In this document: one piece after another, positions 15,036 through 18,135 of the stretch | Numbering within the stretch: position 1 is the first letter of the stretch | How the letters are laid out: each line of letters begins with the position of its first letter | NCBI GenBank assembly: GCA_946479185.1 | Contig: CAMLFF010000030.1 | Span: 1 to 18,135, forward strand | Direction of reading: 5' to 3' | Length of the DNA: 18,135 nt | DNA from: an uncultured Sphingobium sp. | Lineage (GTDB): Bacteria; Pseudomonadota; Alphaproteobacteria; Sphingomonadales; Sphingomonadaceae | The notes under the pieces: generated by a model | Database searches by the model: none | What the model was told of the DNA's origin: nothing | What the model saw: only the letters and a program-made list of their open reading frames with translations | Program-made: the position numbers and the translations under genes

Positions 15036-18000
15036 ATGCCGCATGCGCCTTACGTCCCTCTCCGCAATCTTTCGGCTTATACGCTGCTGGAAGGCGCAAT
15101 TGCGCCCAAGCAAATGGCTGCGCGTGCGAAAGAGCTGGGCTTCCCCGCCGCTGCGCTCACGGATCGCAATGGGCTTTATGCTGCGATGGCCTTTTCCGAT
15201 GCCGCTTCCAAAGCAGGCGTGCAGCCGATCATCGGCACGACATTGGCTGTCGCACGGCCTGATCGCCCTGCGAATGCGCCGCTCGCGCTCGATTGGCTGG
15301 TGCTGCTGGCGCAGGATGAGGTCGGCTATGGCAATCTGTGCGCGCTGGTGAGCATGGCGCATGTCTCCCGCCCGATCGAGGCGGACGCGCATGTCAGTTT
15401 CGAGGCGCTTGGCGCCCGTGCGCAGGGGTTGATCTGCCTTACCGCATCGGGCGAAGGTGCACTGGCCCGCTTGATTGCTGAGGATCAGCCTGATGCCGCC
15501 GAGACCTATCTCGACCGGCTCGAGGCGATGTTCGACGGGCGGCTCTACATCGAGCTCTCCCGCGCAGGCGATGCGATCATGGAGCGGGCTGAGGAAGCGC
15601 TCATTGATCTGGCCTACGCCCGCAATCTCCCGCTCGTGGCGACGAACCCTGCATGCTATGCCGATGCGGCCTTCCACACGGCGCATGATGTGCTGCTCTG
15701 CATCGCCAATAGCAGCTATGTGGAGAGCGATGATCGCCCAAAAAGCTCGCCGCAAAGCTGGATGAAATCGGCCGAGATGATGGCCGATATCTTCGCCGAT
15801 TTGCCCGAGGCGTTGGCGAACACGCTGGTTGTCGCGCAGCGCTGCGCCGTGATGGCGCCCAAGCGTCAGCCGATCCTGCCCAGTCTCGCCGGTGACAAGT
15901 CGGGCGAGGAAACGCAATTGCGCGTCGATGCGACTGCGGGGCTGGAAGACCGGCTTGAGAAGCTTGGGATAACCGATCCGGCGCAGCGCCAGCTCTATTT
16001 CGAGCGGCTTGATTTCGAGCTCAACGTCATCATTCAAATGGGCTTCCCCGGCTACTTCCTCATCGTTGCCGATTTCATCAAATGGGCGAAGAGCCAGGAT
16101 ATTCCGGTGGGACCGGGCCGTGGATCGGGTGCGGGCTCGCTTGTTGCATGGGCGCTGACGATTACGGGGCTCGATCCGTTGGCGCTCGGCCTGCTCTTCG
16201 AGCGCTTCCTCAATCCAGAGCGCGTCTCGATGCCGGATTTCGATATCGATTTCTGCGAAACGCGGCGTGGCGAAGTCATTCGCTATGTGCAGGCCAAATA
16301 TGGGCATGATCAGGTCGCGCAGATCATCACCTTCGGCACGCTCAAGGCGCGCGCGGCGCTGAAGGATACCGGGCGCGTGCTGCAAATGAGCTACGGGCAG
16401 GTGGATCGGCTCGCCAAGCTGGTGCCCAATCACCCGACCGACCCCTGGACGATCGACCGCGCCATGAATGGTTCGGCCGAATTTGTCGCGGAATATAAGG
16501 CCGATAGCCAGATTCGGCGGCTCGTCGATCAGGCATTGATGCTTGAAGGGCTGCCGCGCAACAGCTCCACCCATGCTGCGGGCGTGGTGATTGGCGACAG
16601 GCCTCTGAGCGAGCTGGTGCCGCTCTATCGCGATCCCAAATCGGACATGCCGGTGACGCAGTTCGACATGAAATATGTCGAGACGGCGGGCCTTGTGAAG
16701 TTCGACTTTCTGGGGCTCAAGACGCTCTCCGTGCTCCAGCGCGCCGTGCAATTACTGGCCAAGCGCGGCATCGTCGTGGATCTCGATACGCTGAGCTGGG
16801 ATGATCCGGAGGTCTATAATCTGCTCAAGCGCGGCGACACGGTCGGCGTGTTCCAGCTTGAATCCGAGGGCATGCGCAAAACGCTCTCGGCCGTAAAGCC
16901 GACCAATTTTGGCGATATCGTCGCGCTCGTCTCGCTCTATCGCCCCGGCCCGATGGACAATATTCCGCTCTTTGGTCGCCGCAAAAATGGCGAGGAGCAG
17001 ATCGAATATCCGCACCCGCTGCTCGAACCGGTTCTGAACGAAACCTATGGCGTCTTCGTCTATCAGGAACAGGTGATGCAGGCCGCGCAGATCCTCGCGG
17101 GCTATTCGCTCGGTGGCGCAGATTTGCTCCGCCGCGCGATGGGCAAGAAGATCAAGGCGGAGATGGACGCCCAGCGCGCGACCTTCGTTGAAGGCTGCAA
17201 GACCAACAACATCGAGAAGAAGAAGGCCAATGAGCTTTTCGACTTGATCGACAAATTTGCGGGCTATGGTTTCAACAAGAGCCACGCTGCCGCTTATGCT
17301 CTGCTCGCCTATCAGACGGCATGGCTGAAAACCCATCACCCCGCAGAATTTTACGCTGGCTCGATGGCGTTTGATATTCACCAGACCGACAAGCTCAGCA
17401 TCTTTGTGGATGATATGCGGCGCATGGGCACGGTGTGCCTGCCGCCGGACATCAATCTGAGCGCGTCTGATTTCTCGGTGGAGCCGGACCCTGAGAACGC
17501 TGAGCGGCAAGCCGTGCGCTTTGCGCTGGGTGGCCTCAAAGGGGTGGGCGAGAAGGCGATGGAGACGCTCGTCGAGGAGCGCGTCCGCAACGGTGCCTTC
17601 CGCGATCTGGATGATTTTACCGATCGGATTGAGCCACGTTTGCTGAACCGTCGCCAGCTTGAAAGCTTGGCTGCGGCGGGCGCGTTTGATCCCTTTGGGT
17701 TGGACCGTGCGGTCGTTCATGCAGCGGCGGAGGCGATCCTTGCCGTGGCGGCCAAGGCTGCCGAGCAGCGCGAGAGCGGGCAGGGCGGTTTGTTCGGCGG
17801 CGAGGATACGCCCCATGCGGATGTGCCGCTGCCAACCGACGTGAAATGGGCGGCGATCGAGCGGATGGCGCAGGAGAAGGAGGCGTTCGGCTTCTATTTC
17901 TCGGCGCACCCTGTGGACCGCTACCGCATTCTCGCGCGAGGCAAGGGCGTGCGCAGCTATGCTGAGCTGTGCGGGCAAGCAGCGGGCCTTGGCTCGACCG

Positions 18001-18135
18001 AGCGCAGCACCGCGATGATGGCGGGGCTGATCGAGGAACTCCGCTGGCGCGACACCCGCAAGGGCGCGCGCTATGCCTCCGCCACTTTCTCGGACAGCAG
18101 CGGGCAATTCCAGGCCAGTTGCTTCGATGAGGATG
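15036..18135 (+). CDS. dnaE: DNA polymerase III subunit alpha (3' truncated)
   Basis: The first 1033 codons of the replicative polymerase are present without frameshift; roughly 100-150 residues are missing beyond the window. The N-terminal PHP domain (about 5-280) lacks the usual histidines: where many relatives have 'HLRVHS' this protein has 'PLRNLS' (8-13), so PHP nuclease activity is unlikely. The polymerase core has 'GPGRGSGAGSLVAW', the catalytic D401 and D403 in 'MPDFDIDFC', and D557 in 'KFDFLGLKTL', matching E. coli D401, D403 and D555. A helix-hairpin-helix ('LGGLKGVGEKAM') lies near 830. 'QGGLF' (916-920) is a good beta-clamp binding motif at the E. coli position, marking it as DnaE1, not the mutagenic DnaE2/ImuC. 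ATG 15036 begins 'MPHAPYVPLRNLSAY'. Confidence 0.97.
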   Translation, partial: MPHAPYVPLRNLSAYTLLEGAIAPKQMAARAKELGFPAAALTDRNGLYAAMAFSDAASKAGVQPIIGTTLAVARPDRPANAPLALDWLVLLAQDEVGYGNLCALVSMAHVSRPIEADAHVSFEALGARAQGLICLTASGEGALARLIAEDQPDAAETYLDRLEAMFDGRLYIELSRAGDAIMERAEEALIDLAYARNLPLVATNPACYADAAFHTAHDVLLCIANSSYVESDDRPKSSPQSWMKSAEMMADIFADLPEALANTLVVAQRCAVMAPKRQPILPSLAGDKSGEETQLRVDATAGLEDRLEKLGITDPAQRQLYFERLDFELNVIIQMGFPGYFLIVADFIKWAKSQDIPVGPGRGSGAGSLVAWALTITGLDPLALGLLFERFLNPERVSMPDFDIDFCETRRGEVIRYVQAKYGHDQVAQIITFGTLKARAALKDTGRVLQMSYGQVDRLAKLVPNHPTDPWTIDRAMNGSAEFVAEYKADSQIRRLVDQALMLEGLPRNSSTHAAGVVIGDRPLSELVPLYRDPKSDMPVTQFDMKYVETAGLVKFDFLGLKTLSVLQRAVQLLAKRGIVVDLDTLSWDDPEVYNLLKRGDTVGVFQLESEGMRKTLSAVKPTNFGDIVALVSLYRPGPMDNIPLFGRRKNGEEQIEYPHPLLEPVLNETYGVFVYQEQVMQAAQILAGYSLGGADLLRRAMGKKIKAEMDAQRATFVEGCKTNNIEKKKANELFDLIDKFAGYGFNKSHAAAYALLAYQTAWLKTHHPAEFYAGSMAFDIHQTDKLSIFVDDMRRMGTVCLPPDINLSASDFSVEPDPENAERQAVRFALGGLKGVGEKAMETLVEERVRNGAFRDLDDFTDRIEPRLLNRRQLESLAAAGAFDPFGLDRAVVHAAAEAILAVAAKAAEQRESGQGGLFGGEDTPHADVPLPTDVKWAAIERMAQEKEAFGFYFSAHPVDRYRILARGKGVRSYAELCGQAAGLGSTERSTAMMAGLIEELRWRDTRKGARYASATFSDSSGQFQASCFDED

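Noticed and set aside
15006..18107. Two long ORFs antisense to dnaE (581 and 451 codons)
   Set aside because: Both are mirrors of the dnaE frame, which reads without interruption and keeps all polymerase motifs.

Overview
The window is high-GC bacterial chromosome. It looks like an alphaproteobacterium, most probably a member of the Sphingomonadales. The reasons are a free-standing F0 operon of the form atpI-atpB-atpE-atpF'-atpF with no F1 genes attached, two different b-type subunits, a HisKA_2-type sensor kinase, a small heat-shock gene with a ROSE-like leader, a lolCD pair followed by dnaE, and REP-like palindromes of the 'CCCGGA..TCCGGG' kind. The family-level placement rests on remembered protein similarity, not on a search.

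Layout. Positions 1-1122 (+) hold the 3' end of a ydbH-like gene and the complete ynbE-like lipoprotein and ydbL-like genes, a compact unit linked to phospholipid transport across the envelope. Positions 1324-3967 (+) hold the membrane sector of ATP synthase. It has a strong atpE ribosome binding site, an intercistronic hairpin after atpE and an intrinsic terminator after atpF. Positions 4070-4231 are a palindromic intergenic element. uvrC (4337-6268), secG (6377-6775) and pyrG (6856-8490) follow on the + strand, then a soluble PAS/HisKA_2 histidine kinase (8697-9758).

Convergent to the kinase is an ibpA/hsp20-type gene on the - strand (9832-10305). It has a terminator, a leader of three stem-loops that sequesters the ribosome binding site, and a sigma-32-like promoter. 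The gap 10441-11031 contains no convincing protein gene but does hold a well-structured candidate small RNA on the - strand. lolC and lolD (11032-12946) overlap by 8 bases. A short-chain dehydrogenase follows, then a convergent Yip1-type membrane protein on the - strand, and finally the first 1033 codons of dnaE, which runs off the end.

Most of the window is housekeeping: energy, DNA repair and replication, CTP synthesis, protein and lipoprotein export. I see no defence island, phage, insertion sequence, CRISPR array or biosynthetic cluster, and no clear new multi-gene system. The most interesting signals are RNA-level: the heat-shock leader, the candidate small RNA and the atpE hairpin. Two others are the Asn/Asp-rich tract in the YdbH-like protein and the palindromic element before uvrC.
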